Part shown: positions 55,087 through 63,410 of the stretch, piece by piece | How positions within the stretch are numbered: position 1 is the stretch's first letter | Layout of the letters: each line of letters opens with the position of its first letter | Assembly (NCBI GenBank): GCA_900045905.1 | Contig: FCNS01000036.1 | Location: 1 to 64,000, forward strand | Direction of reading: 5' to 3' | Source of the DNA: Clostridiales bacterium CHKCI001 | Lineage (GTDB): Bacteria > Bacillota > Clostridia > Lachnospirales > Lachnospiraceae | DNA: 64,000 nucleotides | The notes under the pieces: model-generated | The model's input: only the letters and a program-made list of their open reading frames with translations | Told to the model about the DNA's origin: nothing | Database searches by the model: none | Program-made: the position numbers and the translations under genes

Positions 55087-56073
55087 CTACTTACTACTTT
55101 TTCCATGAATCATATTTATGATACCACAGACAGCTCCAAATAGAACACCTGCAACAGGCCAAATAATCCATGTTCTTTCCCAATCCATCGTACTTAGGCT
55201 AAACCATAAATAAATTGCTGTTATAATACACCAATAAATACCTGCGACCGGAGAAATTTTCTTTTCTCTTTCCTTTTTCTCTTCTGTATAATCCCCTTCC
55301 TGCAATAATTTCTGATAACTTCCAAAAATCATGCCTGACCATACAAATAAATAAACTGCCGCACTTACTATAATTAATAGCAAGTCAACACAATAAACTA
55401 AAATTAGCTCAGACGCTTGAAATGCTGCTGCTATAAGTAATGGAATGGCACTTATAATACATAATGTAACCCCAACTGCAACACAGATTCGATGCGTGGA
55501 TTCAAACTCCTCTTTTTTCTTTCGTACAATCCCTTCCACACCATACTGTAAAGAAAAGACTTCTTTTTCTAAGTGCTCATACTTTTCTAACTGCATTCCA
55601 TTCAATATGAATGACGCAACTGCTCCTCCAATAATTAGCAGTAATACAATAACTCCGATTCCTCCCGCAGTATCTTCAGAAAATCCACCATAATATTCCG
55701 ACATTCCCCCCAGTAGAATCAATACAACTGGAGAGAAAACACAGGCTGTGGCTGCAAGTGCAAATCTCCATGCCATTTTCGCAGTTAGATCCATAAATCG
55801 ATTTGCTTCTTCTAATGAAACCATTTTAGTTTTATTTTCATATTTTTCATGCTCTGGATCATTATCTTCATATTCAAGACTATCTTTTAAAAGAAAGTCC
55901 GTACTTACATCAAAGATTTGACTTAATTTAATAATCTTATCTAAATCTGGAAGAGAAGATCCACTTTCCCACTTTGATACCGATTGCCTAGATATATCCA
56001 TTTTCATAGCTAATTCTTCTTGTGACCATCCATTTTTCTTTCGAAGCATAATTAATTTTTCTGATAGAATCAT
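55087..56073 (-). CDS. XRE family regulator with C-terminal membrane domain
   Basis: A 328-aa protein. The N-terminal 60 residues are a Cro/CI helix-turn-helix (GWSQEELAMKMDISRQSVSK, WESGSSLPDLDKIIKLSQIF). The rest has about six hydrophobic segments in three pairs. Such membrane-bound XRE regulators are common in clostridia, often beside transporters. It lies upstream of and parallel to the MATE gene, so it may control it. Confidence 0.88.
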   Translation of the reverse strand: MILSEKLIMLRKKNGWSQEELAMKMDISRQSVSKWESGSSLPDLDKIIKLSQIFDVSTDFLLKDSLEYEDNDPEHEKYENKTKMVSLEEANRFMDLTAKMAWRFALAATACVFSPVVLILLGGMSEYYGGFSEDTAGGIGVIVLLLIIGGAVASFILNGMQLEKYEHLEKEVFSLQYGVEGIVRKKKEEFESTHRICVAVGVTLCIISAIPLLIAAAFQASELILVYCVDLLLIIVSAAVYLFVWSGMIFGSYQKLLQEGDYTEEKKEREKKISPVAGIYWCIITAIYLWFSLSTMDWERTWIIWPVAGVLFGAVCGIINMIHGKSSK

Positions 56074-56256
56074 ATTTGCTCCTCCTTTTCACTTATTTTA
56101 AAAAAAGTATAGCAAAAAATCCGTTAGACAGCCACCAATTATACTTGAAACTTTGTCAACCAGCAGTTGCATTTTCCTATTTAGCTCCCAATACTACACT
56201 TTCTGTAACATAAATTCAAGAATTCGGCGGATTTCCAAAGCATGCAGTGGGAAGAT

Positions 56257-56280
56257 GGGGTCAAAATACCTTTTGATCCC
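56257..56280. repeat. Small palindrome, possible dispersed repeat
   Basis: GGGGTCAAAA-TACC-TTTTGATCCC forms a 10-bp stem with one G-U pair. The surrounding gap 56074-56333 holds no gene. Confidence 0.4.
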
Positions 56281-56333
56281 AAGATAGATAAAAGAAAGTT
56301 TTAGTGAAGGCTTCTTTTATTTACATTTATCTA

Positions 56334-57365
56334 TTATGATACGCTGACAATTCCAGCTAACACATTTTTATAATCTTCATAGTTCTTTTTCAGCAGTGTA
56401 GGTGTATCCAATCCATATGGACATTTGGACGCACATTTTCCACAGTGAAGGCATGTCTCAATTTTTTTCATATTTTCTTGCCACACTTCGTTCAACCAGT
56501 TTTTGGAAGGAGAACGTCGAAGCAACTGAATCATTCTCGCACAAGTAGAAATCTCGATTCCCTGTGGACATGGCATACAGTATCCGCATCCACGACAAAA
56601 GCTTCCAGAAAGTTCTTTCCGATCGTTTTCGATAATACTGCGAATTTCTTCATTTAATACAGGTGGATTTTCCTGGAAAGATAAAAATTGCTTCAATTCT
56701 TCTTTCCTTTGAACTCCCCAAAGTGGCAATACCCCATCGTATTGATCGACAAACCAATAACAGACATCTGCTCTTGTCAATAATCCTCCTGCCAAACCTT
56801 TCATTCCTAAAAATCCCATACCAGCGTTTACACAGTTTTTCATTAACTCGATCTCTTTTTCTGTGGAAATATAGGCAAATGGATACTGTAATGTTTCATA
56901 TAAACCACTATCTATCGCTTCCTGTGCCACATGAAGCAAATGTGCGGTTATACCAATATGACGAATTTTCCCTTCTTTCTTCGCCTCCACCATTGCATCA
57001 TAAACTCCATCTGCTTCTCCTGGACGGAAACATTTCGGAGCACAGTGAAGCTGATAAATATCAATATAATCCGTTTTTAATTTACTCAATGAAGTTTCCA
57101 AATCTTTTTTTACCGCTTCTCCTGTCTTAGCTGGAGTTTTTGTCGCAATATAAATGTTTTCTCTTGGAATATCTGCAATTGCTCTTCCCAATTTTTCTTC
57201 ACTGTCGGAATAACTTCTTGCCGTATCAAAGAAGTTCACACCACCTTCATATGCTTGATGAATCAACTTGACGGCTGTCTCCATATTGACACGCTGAATT
57301 GGGAGTGCTCCAAATCCATTTTTATTTGCTATAATTCCTGTATTACCTAACTTTACTGTTTTCAT
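56334..57365 (-). CDS. Aldo/keto reductase with C-terminal 4Fe-4S ferredoxin domain
   Basis: A 343-aa protein. The aldo-keto barrel (about residues 1-250) shows FFDTARSYSDSEEKLGRAI (catalytic Asp/Tyr), IATKTP (Lys) and IYQLHCAPK (His). The C-terminus has two ferredoxin clusters, CRGCGYCMPCP and CLHCGKCASKCP. The ATG at 57365 follows GGGAGG; the longer frame overlaps the gene upstream. It probably couples reduction of an aldehyde or ketone to ferredoxin. It follows the Gfo/Idh gene by 23 bases, so the two are one operon. Confidence 0.9.
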   Translation of the reverse strand: MKTVKLGNTGIIANKNGFGALPIQRVNMETAVKLIHQAYEGGVNFFDTARSYSDSEEKLGRAIADIPRENIYIATKTPAKTGEAVKKDLETSLSKLKTDYIDIYQLHCAPKCFRPGEADGVYDAMVEAKKEGKIRHIGITAHLLHVAQEAIDSGLYETLQYPFAYISTEKEIELMKNCVNAGMGFLGMKGLAGGLLTRADVCYWFVDQYDGVLPLWGVQRKEELKQFLSFQENPPVLNEEIRSIIENDRKELSGSFCRGCGYCMPCPQGIEISTCARMIQLLRRSPSKNWLNEVWQENMKKIETCLHCGKCASKCPYGLDTPTLLKKNYEDYKNVLAGIVSVS

Positions 57366-57388
57366 CGTGTACCTCCCATTTCTGTACC

Positions 57389-58378
57389 TTACTCTTCTTC
57401 TGGATACTTTAATCCCCAATCGTTACGCAGTTTCGTCATAATATTCATAACATCAATCGTATAATCCAAATGCATCGGATTTTCTGAGCCAAACGGATTT
57501 CCCTGTGCAATCATCTGCTCCATATCATTGACCTCATAACACAATGCCAAAACGCTGTCTTGTTCTTGAATGACTTCTTTTTCCGATGAATCCGTATAAG
57601 TAATCACCGCTTCCTTTCCTCTTGGATAATTATAAATCTCAATATATCCCTTTTCAAATGCAACCATTCCACGCTTTGGCTGTTTTGCACGTAATGACAA
57701 AGAAACCGTTGCCATTTCCTGTTTCTCATTCATCAATAAAATTCCAACCTGCTCATCCACACCAGTTGGAGCTAGTTTTACCTGTGATACAATTTGATTT
57801 GGTGTTTCCGTCATAAACCACCGAACAAACGACAATGCATATACTCCAATATCCAACAATGCACCACCAGCCAGATTTGGATTAAAAAACCGGTTCGTCC
57901 TATCATATTCTTTATAACATCCAAAATTCATCTGGATAAACCGCAGTTCTCCTAATTTTCCAGTCTTAATGATCTGACTTAATTTCTTGTAAAGCGGCAT
58001 ATGATAAATGGTCATTGCCTCTGCCAAAACCAGATTTTTTTCCTTTGCCAATTCTACTGCCTGCATCAATTCCTGTGAATTCAGTGTGATCGACTTTTCA
58101 CAAAGCACATGTTTTCCATGCTTTAATGCTTCCAATATATAAGAAATATGGGTATTATGCGGTGTAGCAATATAAACAACATCCACATCATCATCTGTAA
58201 ATACATCTTCGATTTTCTTATATACCTTTGGAATATGATATTTTTCGGCAAATGCAATGGCTTTTTCATAAGTTCGATTTGCTACCCCATACAGCGTTGT
58301 ATTTTTTTGCTCCATCGCTTGTGCTATCTGCTGTGCAATATCTCCACATCCTAAACTCACCCAACGATATTGTTTCAT
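57389..58378 (-). CDS. Gfo/Idh/MocA family oxidoreductase
   Basis: A 329-aa NAD(P)-dependent sugar or polyol dehydrogenase. The nucleotide-binding motif is SLGCGDIAQQIAQ. The catalytic lysine lies in HVLCEKSITLN, a slight change from the usual EKP. DIGVYALSFVRWF follows in the C-terminal domain. The ATG at 58378 follows TAGGAGGG. The pairing with the ferredoxin-type aldo-keto reductase suggests linked redox steps on a sugar. Confidence 0.9.
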   Translation of the reverse strand: MKQYRWVSLGCGDIAQQIAQAMEQKNTTLYGVANRTYEKAIAFAEKYHIPKVYKKIEDVFTDDDVDVVYIATPHNTHISYILEALKHGKHVLCEKSITLNSQELMQAVELAKEKNLVLAEAMTIYHMPLYKKLSQIIKTGKLGELRFIQMNFGCYKEYDRTNRFFNPNLAGGALLDIGVYALSFVRWFMTETPNQIVSQVKLAPTGVDEQVGILLMNEKQEMATVSLSLRAKQPKRGMVAFEKGYIEIYNYPRGKEAVITYTDSSEKEVIQEQDSVLALCYEVNDMEQMIAQGNPFGSENPMHLDYTIDVMNIMTKLRNDWGLKYPEEE

Positions 58379-58525
58379 CTTAACCCTCCTACATAAGAAA
58401 TCATTCACCATAAAGATTTTTCTTATTTTATTTTAACGGATTTCCATTCTTTTTACAATCCCTTTCCCACCTTAATCACATTTTAGCGAGCCCCAAAGTC
58501 TAACATTCCATGCCAGCAAGAACGC

Positions 58526-58554
58526 TTGACCTTTTGTCTCTGGAACCATATAAT
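58526..58554 (+). promoter_or_regulatory. Promoter of the zinc-ribbon membrane protein
   Basis: TTGACC (58526-58531), a 17-base spacer and TATAAT (58549-58554), 36 bases before the next start codon. Confidence 0.75.
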
Positions 58555-58590
58555 ATAATTAAAAAAATTTAGATAGAGAAGAAAAATTCC

Positions 58591-58944
58591 ATGAAAAAAT
58601 ATAGATGCAGCTACTGTGGCAAACGATTAAAGATTAGTTCAAACTTTTGTTCTAATGAATGTAAAAGAAATTATGAGCGTAAAATTAAGCAAGCTACTAA
58701 AAAGATCCCTTATTTTCTACTTGGTATCATTTTAGGATTTATAACTATGTTCATTGGTATCCTCCTTAGTCGCACAAATATAGAAGGAATCGGGATCACA
58801 ATTATGGGACTCACCGTAATTATTTTACCTTTCACAACACCCGAAACAACAATGTTGTTCGGATATCAGAAAGCCAAATTATTAGGCAGAATATTAGGGA
58901 TTCTACTCGTGTTCATTGGAATATGGGTTGGGTTTACTAATTGA
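58591..58944 (+). CDS. Zinc-ribbon membrane protein of unknown function
   Basis: A 117-aa protein. The N-terminus has CSYCGKRL and CSNECKRNYE, a treble-clef zinc ribbon like those of small DUF2116-type proteins. Three or so hydrophobic segments follow (IPYFLLGIILGFITMFIGIL and others). AGAGAAG lies before the ATG. Role unknown; membrane location with a cytoplasmic zinc finger is inferred. Confidence 0.7.
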   Translation: MKKYRCSYCGKRLKISSNFCSNECKRNYERKIKQATKKIPYFLLGIILGFITMFIGILLSRTNIEGIGITIMGLTVIILPFTTPETTMLFGYQKAKLLGRILGILLVFIGIWVGFTN

Positions 58945-58986
58945 AATCACATACAAAAAATTCCTTGTATCCTAATTCATCTTCAT

Positions 58987-59380
58987 TCAATCCATTGTTC
59001 GTTTCATAAATCGTATCAATTCTAGAAAATCAAATCCATTTTCATTTGGCCGCTCAAATCTTACATTAACAACATCGAATCCGTTTTCTTCAATAACAGA
59101 ACTATGAGTCGTTACAATTGAATGAAGACAGGTTGCTTGCATCTGGTGCATTGTCATATCCCCACACATTCTCATAAAGCTGTTCCTTAGTGAATACTTG
59201 TCCTTTATGGCTGGAAAGAAAATATAATAGGTCAAATTCTTTTGCAGTTAAATATATTATCTTTCCTTTTTTGTCGGTAATGATACGAGTAAATGGAAGA
59301 AGCAGTACACAAGGTTCTTGTCGCTGGCTCTGATACGCTTTCCCTTGTATTTGTATAAAGTCATAAACCCCCCTTTTCTG
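58987..59380 (-). pseudogene. Response-regulator remnant (OmpR-type winged helix) joined to an unrelated fragment
   Basis: One frame (59102 up to about 59380) keeps a typical OmpR/PhoB DNA-binding segment: KIIYLTAKEFDLLYFLSSHK, then GQVFTKEQLYENVWGYDNAP. It breaks off at ASNL, where the recognition helix should begin. A second frame continues from about 59150 to 58987 with SVIEENGFDVVNVRFERP, which I cannot place. The receiver domain is missing. This is decayed or recombined sequence, not a working gene. Confidence 0.7.
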
Positions 59381-59385
59381 GATAT

Positions 59386-59419
59386 GAAAAAAGCGGTCAA
59401 TCGTATAGACTAACCGCTT
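59386..59419 (-). terminator. Terminator after the 64-aa membrane protein
   Basis: On the minus strand, AAGCGGT pairs with ACCGCTT and is followed by TTTTTTC. It separates the 64-aa gene from the response-regulator remnant. Confidence 0.75.
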
Positions 59420-59438
59420 CACTGAATACTTGAATAGA

Positions 59439-59633
59439 TTATTTATTTCTTAGGTTGTTCAAAAAACCAGAGATTGCAGATAATAGCCATCCAAGATCTA
59501 CAACAACCAAAAAGATTTTCCATCCTATGCCATTATCAAAGACAAAGATGACTGTATATAAAGCAAAGATGCTTACAATTATGCCTATGCCATACAAGAT
59601 TAAATGTAATTTTCTTCTTTTCTCTTTATCCAT
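59439..59633 (-). CDS. 64-aa small membrane protein
   Basis: MDKEKRRKLHLILYGIGIIV opens a basic N-terminus and a first helix, followed by a second around WKIFLVVVDLGWLLSAISGF and a basic tail (LNNLRNK). AGGGGACGG lies before the ATG. It has its own terminator. Function unknown. Confidence 0.6.
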   Translation of the reverse strand: MDKEKRRKLHLILYGIGIIVSIFALYTVIFVFDNGIGWKIFLVVVDLGWLLSAISGFLNNLRNK

Positions 59634-59733
59634 TTTTACCGTCCCCTTAATTTCATTTTATTGGGAACATTATACCTCTATCCAGTATCACCTACAATGA
59701 AAAATACCAATGTCCTTATTTCTACTGCATTAA

Positions 59734-59850
59734 GTGCGATCGGCTATTGAAGTGAAAGCTCATATAGTGCTTACTGGCGATAAGGATTTTTTAGAATCTG
59801 GCATAAAAAATCCAACAATTATGACACCAGCAGAATTTTTAAAATACTGA
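59734..59850 (+). pseudogene. PIN-domain toxin C-terminal remnant
   Basis: The reading frame AIEVKAHIVLTGDKDFLESG, continuing KNPTIMTPAEFLKY and a stop at 59848-59850, is the C-terminal third of a PIN-domain (VapC/PilT N-terminal type) nuclease. The acidic residues of TGDKDFL belong to its active site. A stop lies just upstream at 59731-59733, and no start or N-terminal half is present. It is a fragment of a lost toxin gene. Confidence 0.7.
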
Positions 59851-59858
59851 TTTTACAT

Positions 59859-59903
59859 AAATGCAGCGAACTAAGAATTAAAAACTTCTGATTCGCTGCA
59901 TTT
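59859..59903. terminator. Terminator after the PIN remnant
   Basis: AAATGCAGCGAA pairs with TTCGCTGCATTT across a 21-base loop. It may serve both the old toxin gene and the minus-strand cassette that ends at 59938. Confidence 0.7.
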
Positions 59904-59937
59904 ATATCTCCCATCTGATATAAGTACCTTTTATCAA

Positions 59938-60453
59938 CTAAGATAATTTATATTTTTCAATTTTTATAGATAAAATTGAGTTATGACTACTTAATAGATA
60001 TAAATAAATATTTTTTTCTTTTTTTATAAATTTTCCCCTTAAATATCTATATCCATTTTCTGGGTAATATACGTTTCTTTTCTCTTTATATATTACAACT
60101 ATTTTCTCTTCTCCAATTTTTGCTATGTAATGATCGATTGATTCAAAATCATGAAAACTTTCCTTATTGATTGTCAAAAAAACTTCTATCTGTTTATGGT
60201 ATTCAATAAAAGTAACTTCCGAAAAAGAACTTTCTATAAAAGCTCTTTTCTCTAATTCATAGATTTTATAAACATTGAACTCGCTTAATTTTATATAATC
60301 TTCTCTAAATTCTTTATACTTTAAATTATTAAAATCTAATTTCTGAATACAATATTGATCTAAATCTACTTTTAAATCTACTCCTCGAAATGCTACCTGT
60401 AATTCTGAATGTCCTTCAAACATAAATAGTATACTGTCTAAGCTAAGATCCAC
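59938..60453 (-). CDS. Unrecognised 171-aa protein
   Basis: A soluble, beta-rich protein with many Lys, Glu and Tyr residues and no signal or membrane segment (for example ENGYRYLRGKFIKKEK). The frame opens with a GTG at 60453; an internal ATG at 60423 is the alternative, and neither has a clear ribosome-binding site. It is the last of three co-directional small genes. The style resembles immunity proteins of polymorphic toxin systems, but no family is identified. Confidence 0.5.
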   Translation of the reverse strand: MDLSLDSILFMFEGHSELQVAFRGVDLKVDLDQYCIQKLDFNNLKYKEFREDYIKLSEFNVYKIYELEKRAFIESSFSEVTFIEYHKQIEVFLTINKESFHDFESIDHYIAKIGEEKIVVIYKEKRNVYYPENGYRYLRGKFIKKEKNIYLYLLSSHNSILSIKIEKYKLS

Positions 60454-60468
60454 AATCTTAGGAATCAG

Positions 60469-60630
60469 TCATTTTAAAACTTCAATTTGTTCCTTATCTA
60501 ATGCAGCTATTTTTTTCTGAATCAATTGGGCTGTTGTCCCTTTCATTTCTCCATCAATCATTTTATTCATGAAACCTATTGTTCCATCTCTAATATCTCC
60601 TTTCTTCTTACTGTATTTTTTCCAAGACAT
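60469..60630 (-). CDS. 53-aa fragment or small protein
   Basis: MSWKKYSKKKGDIRDGTIGF begins a Lys-rich helical peptide ending IAALDKEQIEVLK. GGAG lies just before the ATG at a short spacing. It sits 29 bases after one unrecognised gene and 15 before another. It could be a short gene or the surviving C-terminus of a longer one. Confidence 0.4.
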   Translation of the reverse strand: MSWKKYSKKKGDIRDGTIGFMNKMIDGEMKGTTAQLIQKKIAALDKEQIEVLK

Positions 60631-60659
60631 CAACTCCACAGACTGCTATTTATAATTTG

Positions 60660-60977
60660 TTAATTTCTTTGAATTCTTAAATAAGTACCAATTTTTAAAT
60701 ATGTATTATTATGGTTATCTTCTTTACATATACAAATTATTTTCTTAATTACATCTTGTTCATCAAAAAACTTTGTAATCATCCAGCCTCGATTTAACAT
60801 TATACCAACATCTGGAAATCCCGCCATTAGTCTCTTTATACTAATTAAGTTAAATTCAAATACTTCATAGGCACCATTAATATTTTCTGGTCTAATAAAT
60901 GCTTTATATGAAAAGAAAAAATCTTCTATTTCTTCTCCCAAATCTTCTTGCAATGTATTTAATGCCTTCAATATCAT
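60660..60977 (-). CDS. Unrecognised 105-aa protein
   Basis: A soluble mixed alpha/beta protein (LGEEIEDFFFSYKAFIRPEN, GWMITKFFDEQDVIKKIICI). TTGGAGG lies an ideal distance before the ATG, so it is probably translated. It heads the three-gene cassette. No family is recognised; an immunity-type role is only a guess from neighbours. Confidence 0.55.
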   Translation of the reverse strand: MILKALNTLQEDLGEEIEDFFFSYKAFIRPENINGAYEVFEFNLISIKRLMAGFPDVGIMLNRGWMITKFFDEQDVIKKIICICKEDNHNNTYLKIGTYLRIQRN

Positions 60978-61032
60978 TATATACCTCCAATTATAACATA
61001 ATCAGAATTCATTCATACAACTTTTTACTACT

Positions 61033-61081
61033 ATAAAGCAGCGAAACAACAAAGTAAATTTCCCGCTTTTTGTCTCGCTGC
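61033..61081 (-). terminator. Probable terminator after the four-helix protein
   Basis: GCAGCGA pairs with TCGCTGC, extended by ACAA/TTGT after one mismatch. Only a short T-rich stretch follows on the minus strand. Confidence 0.5.
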
Positions 61082-61109
61082 CTGATAGATTTTTTCATAT
61101 TGTTTTTGT

Positions 61110-61541
61110 TTACAGGAATTCTTTGAGTTCTTGCATGAACTGTTCCTCTGCTTTCACAATTTTTTTTGCAATTGCAATACTTTCGGAAGAGGCATCTTCA
61201 TACTTATTAATAAACTCGCTTAGAGACTGAATTCCCATATTGCATCCATCCATGGCCAGTTTTGCAACTTGACTGTCGTCTTTATTCACAAGTAATTTAA
61301 TATCCGTCATAAAGCGTGAAAACATGGATGCCATCATACCTGGTTCCTGCTCTTCACTGCCATGTTTTTGAAGTAGTTTCGCGGTATCTTCTTCTAATTG
61401 TTTATGCTTTTTATCATATTGATCCAGAACGCATTTTAATTTCTCGTCCGTAACAAATTCTCTCATTTGGTTTATACTATTAATCGCCATTTTACAGCCA
61501 GAACTGCATTCTTTCAAAAGTTCTCTTGTATGATCTTCCAT
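61110..61541 (-). CDS. Four-helix (ferritin-like, DUF2383-type) protein
   Basis: A 143-aa all-helical protein. Helices have Cys residues (KECSSGCKMAINSINQMREF, KLKCVLDQYD) and a central MMASMFSRFMTDIKLL. The arrangement recalls the ferritin-like DUF2383/PA2169 group, although the diiron Glu-x-x-His ligands are not evident. TAGGAGG lies before the ATG. It has no clear partner; a stress role is a guess. Confidence 0.6.
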   Translation of the reverse strand: MEDHTRELLKECSSGCKMAINSINQMREFVTDEKLKCVLDQYDKKHKQLEEDTAKLLQKHGSEEQEPGMMASMFSRFMTDIKLLVNKDDSQVAKLAMDGCNMGIQSLSEFINKYEDASSESIAIAKKIVKAEEQFMQELKEFL

Positions 61542-61637
61542 AATTACCTCCTAATGCCCTATATATTTACTTTTTTGATTCGAATATAGTATCTGCAATA
61601 GAAGGATAAATATGTATCTAGCACTCAAGCTATTTTA

Positions 61638-62876
61638 TCAATAACCTGTGGAATGAATAAAACGATCTCCATCCATAATGCTCTGCACTGTTTCACTTAC
61701 AGTGATTTTGGAGGAGTCCTGCTGTATAAATTTTAATGTATCTGTACCAACCTTCTCAAATACATAATGATATCTCCCATCATGCGTATATGCTATTAAT
61801 TTATTATCGACTTGTTGATAGCCCCCATATGGCAAATAAGAATTCCATGGATCATAGCAAAATAGAAACTGATTGTTATCCAATAGGCGAAGATATGCTT
61901 CTCTCTCTTCTCCGCCTTTGACTAAGTAGTAATTTTTTCCTCTAGATTCTAAGATTTCATTTTGGATCATTTCAGTCATTGGATCTGTCAAAAGCGTAAT
62001 TCCAACTCCAATCAAGATAACGATTGCAAGTCCAACTCCAATCCCAGTAGGCTTTTTATAATGAACGATGTTTTTTATCCGTTGTTTTATATAGATTTCT
62101 CCAAATGCTAAAGGAATTTTTCTTTGACCACATACCGATCGATTAAAAAGTGTTTTGGCATATTCTTTATAATCCCAATGGTCTAGCTTTTTTAGAACCA
62201 CTTCGTCACAGGAAAGTTCCATATAATGTTGGAGCTGCCGATAGGCAATCCATGCCAATGGATTAAACCAATGGATACAAACAATTAGAAATGCTGCAAA
62301 CTTAATCATTGGATCTTTTCTTTGAATATGTGCATTTTCATGTAGCAAGACATACTCTAATTCTTTCTCTGGTATTTGCGAATAAACATAGATTTTATGA
62401 TTTCTGATTCCCCAGACCAATGCATTTGGAATTTCATCCACATAATAAATATTATCCCTAATCCAAATATTACAGTCTAACTTTTTTTTCAACTGCATCA
62501 GCCTAATCAAACTATATCCTAAAATACCAATAATTCCAAACAGCCATATCCATGGCAGGATATTCCACAATTCCCCTTGCGATAAATGGCTCTGCATATT
62601 CTGCGTTTCTATATAATTTGACTGATATATTTCGTTTACTTGATTCATAGAACGCTGTGTATAAAGGCTAATAAAGTTTGGTTTTCTTATTAAGCTGAAT
62701 GTCGTTTTCCAAAATGACGGAATTACCATGCGAAGAAATGGAAAAATTCCTATGATACACCCATATTTAGATGGAACATTCCATAATCGAAAGAGCCATT
62801 GTACGACTAAAACAATCATAATCGCAATGCTTGCCTGATAACTCATACTTAAAACGATGCTGAAAATACCCTTCAT
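61638..62876 (-). CDS. BlaR1-type M56 membrane metallopeptidase
   Basis: A 412-aa sensor protease. Four hydrophobic segments surround a zinc site with the motif HENAHIQRKDP (an HExxH variant, His-Glu-Asn-Ala-His) and downstream SCDEVVLKK. After the last helix (GLAIVILIGVGITLLT) only about 115 residues remain, too few for the penicillin-binding sensor domain of classical BlaR1. It should therefore respond to another signal and cleave the BlaI repressor encoded just upstream. Confidence 0.88.
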   Translation of the reverse strand: MKGIFSIVLSMSYQASIAIMIVLVVQWLFRLWNVPSKYGCIIGIFPFLRMVIPSFWKTTFSLIRKPNFISLYTQRSMNQVNEIYQSNYIETQNMQSHLSQGELWNILPWIWLFGIIGILGYSLIRLMQLKKKLDCNIWIRDNIYYVDEIPNALVWGIRNHKIYVYSQIPEKELEYVLLHENAHIQRKDPMIKFAAFLIVCIHWFNPLAWIAYRQLQHYMELSCDEVVLKKLDHWDYKEYAKTLFNRSVCGQRKIPLAFGEIYIKQRIKNIVHYKKPTGIGVGLAIVILIGVGITLLTDPMTEMIQNEILESRGKNYYLVKGGEEREAYLRLLDNNQFLFCYDPWNSYLPYGGYQQVDNKLIAYTHDGRYHYVFEKVGTDTLKFIQQDSSKITVSETVQSIMDGDRFIHSTGY

Positions 62877-62887
62877 CCCAATTCCCC

Positions 62888-63256
62888 CTAACTATTTTGT
62901 TCACAGTTATGGATAATATCTTTTAATTGTTCAATCTCCTTTTTACTTAATTTTTTCCTAGATGTAAATGCTGTAAGAAAACTTAGGAGCGAACCATGAA
63001 AGGATTCTTCCACATACTGTTCGCTCTGTCTGGCATAAAATTCTTCTCTGGAAATTAATGCAACGACTGTTCCATTTTGGTTCTGAAATAACCCCCGATC
63101 ACTTAACTTTTTTAATACTGTATAAGTAGTCGTCCTTTTCCAATTTAACTTTTGTTCACATAATTTTGTTAATTCGGAAGTGCTAAGAGGAGCTTGCTCC
63201 CAAACAATATCTGCAAATTTTCCCTCCACTGCACCTAATAAATATTTATTCTCCAT
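62888..63256 (-). CDS. BlaI/MecI family transcriptional repressor
   Basis: A 122-aa winged-helix repressor, normal for the family. Marks are IVWEQAPLSTSELTKLCEQK, KRTTTYTVLKKLSDRGLF and a helical dimerisation tail. GGAGG lies before the ATG. Palindromic operators lie 90-140 bases upstream, so it represses its own operon with BlaR1. No beta-lactamase is in the window. Confidence 0.92.
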   Translation of the reverse strand: MENKYLLGAVEGKFADIVWEQAPLSTSELTKLCEQKLNWKRTTTYTVLKKLSDRGLFQNQNGTVVALISREEFYARQSEQYVEESFHGSLLSFLTAFTSRKKLSKKEIEQLKDIIHNCEQNS

Positions 63257-63348
63257 AACAAATTCCTCCAGTTTCCAATTTTTAATTTCCTCTGTATCAA
63301 AATTTCAGTATCACTAACAATAAGAATTCGATTTTTCTTTATACAAAA

Positions 63349-63395
63349 ACTGTCTATATTATATAGACAGTTTCATTCTATACTATATAGACAGT
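63349..63395. promoter_or_regulatory. BlaI operators
   Basis: ACTGTCTATAT-T-ATATAGACAGT (63349-63371) is a perfect palindrome with 11-base arms. A second partial copy, ACTATATAGACAGTC, follows at 63382-63395. The position before blaI and the dyad form match BlaI/MecI-type operators. Confidence 0.8.
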
Positions 63396-63410
63396 CTTGT
63401 CAATCGTATT

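Noticed and set aside
59386-59422. ATG at 59422 as the start of a 106-aa response-regulator-like protein
   Set aside because: That start lies at the edge of the terminator of the upstream gene, without a ribosome-binding site.
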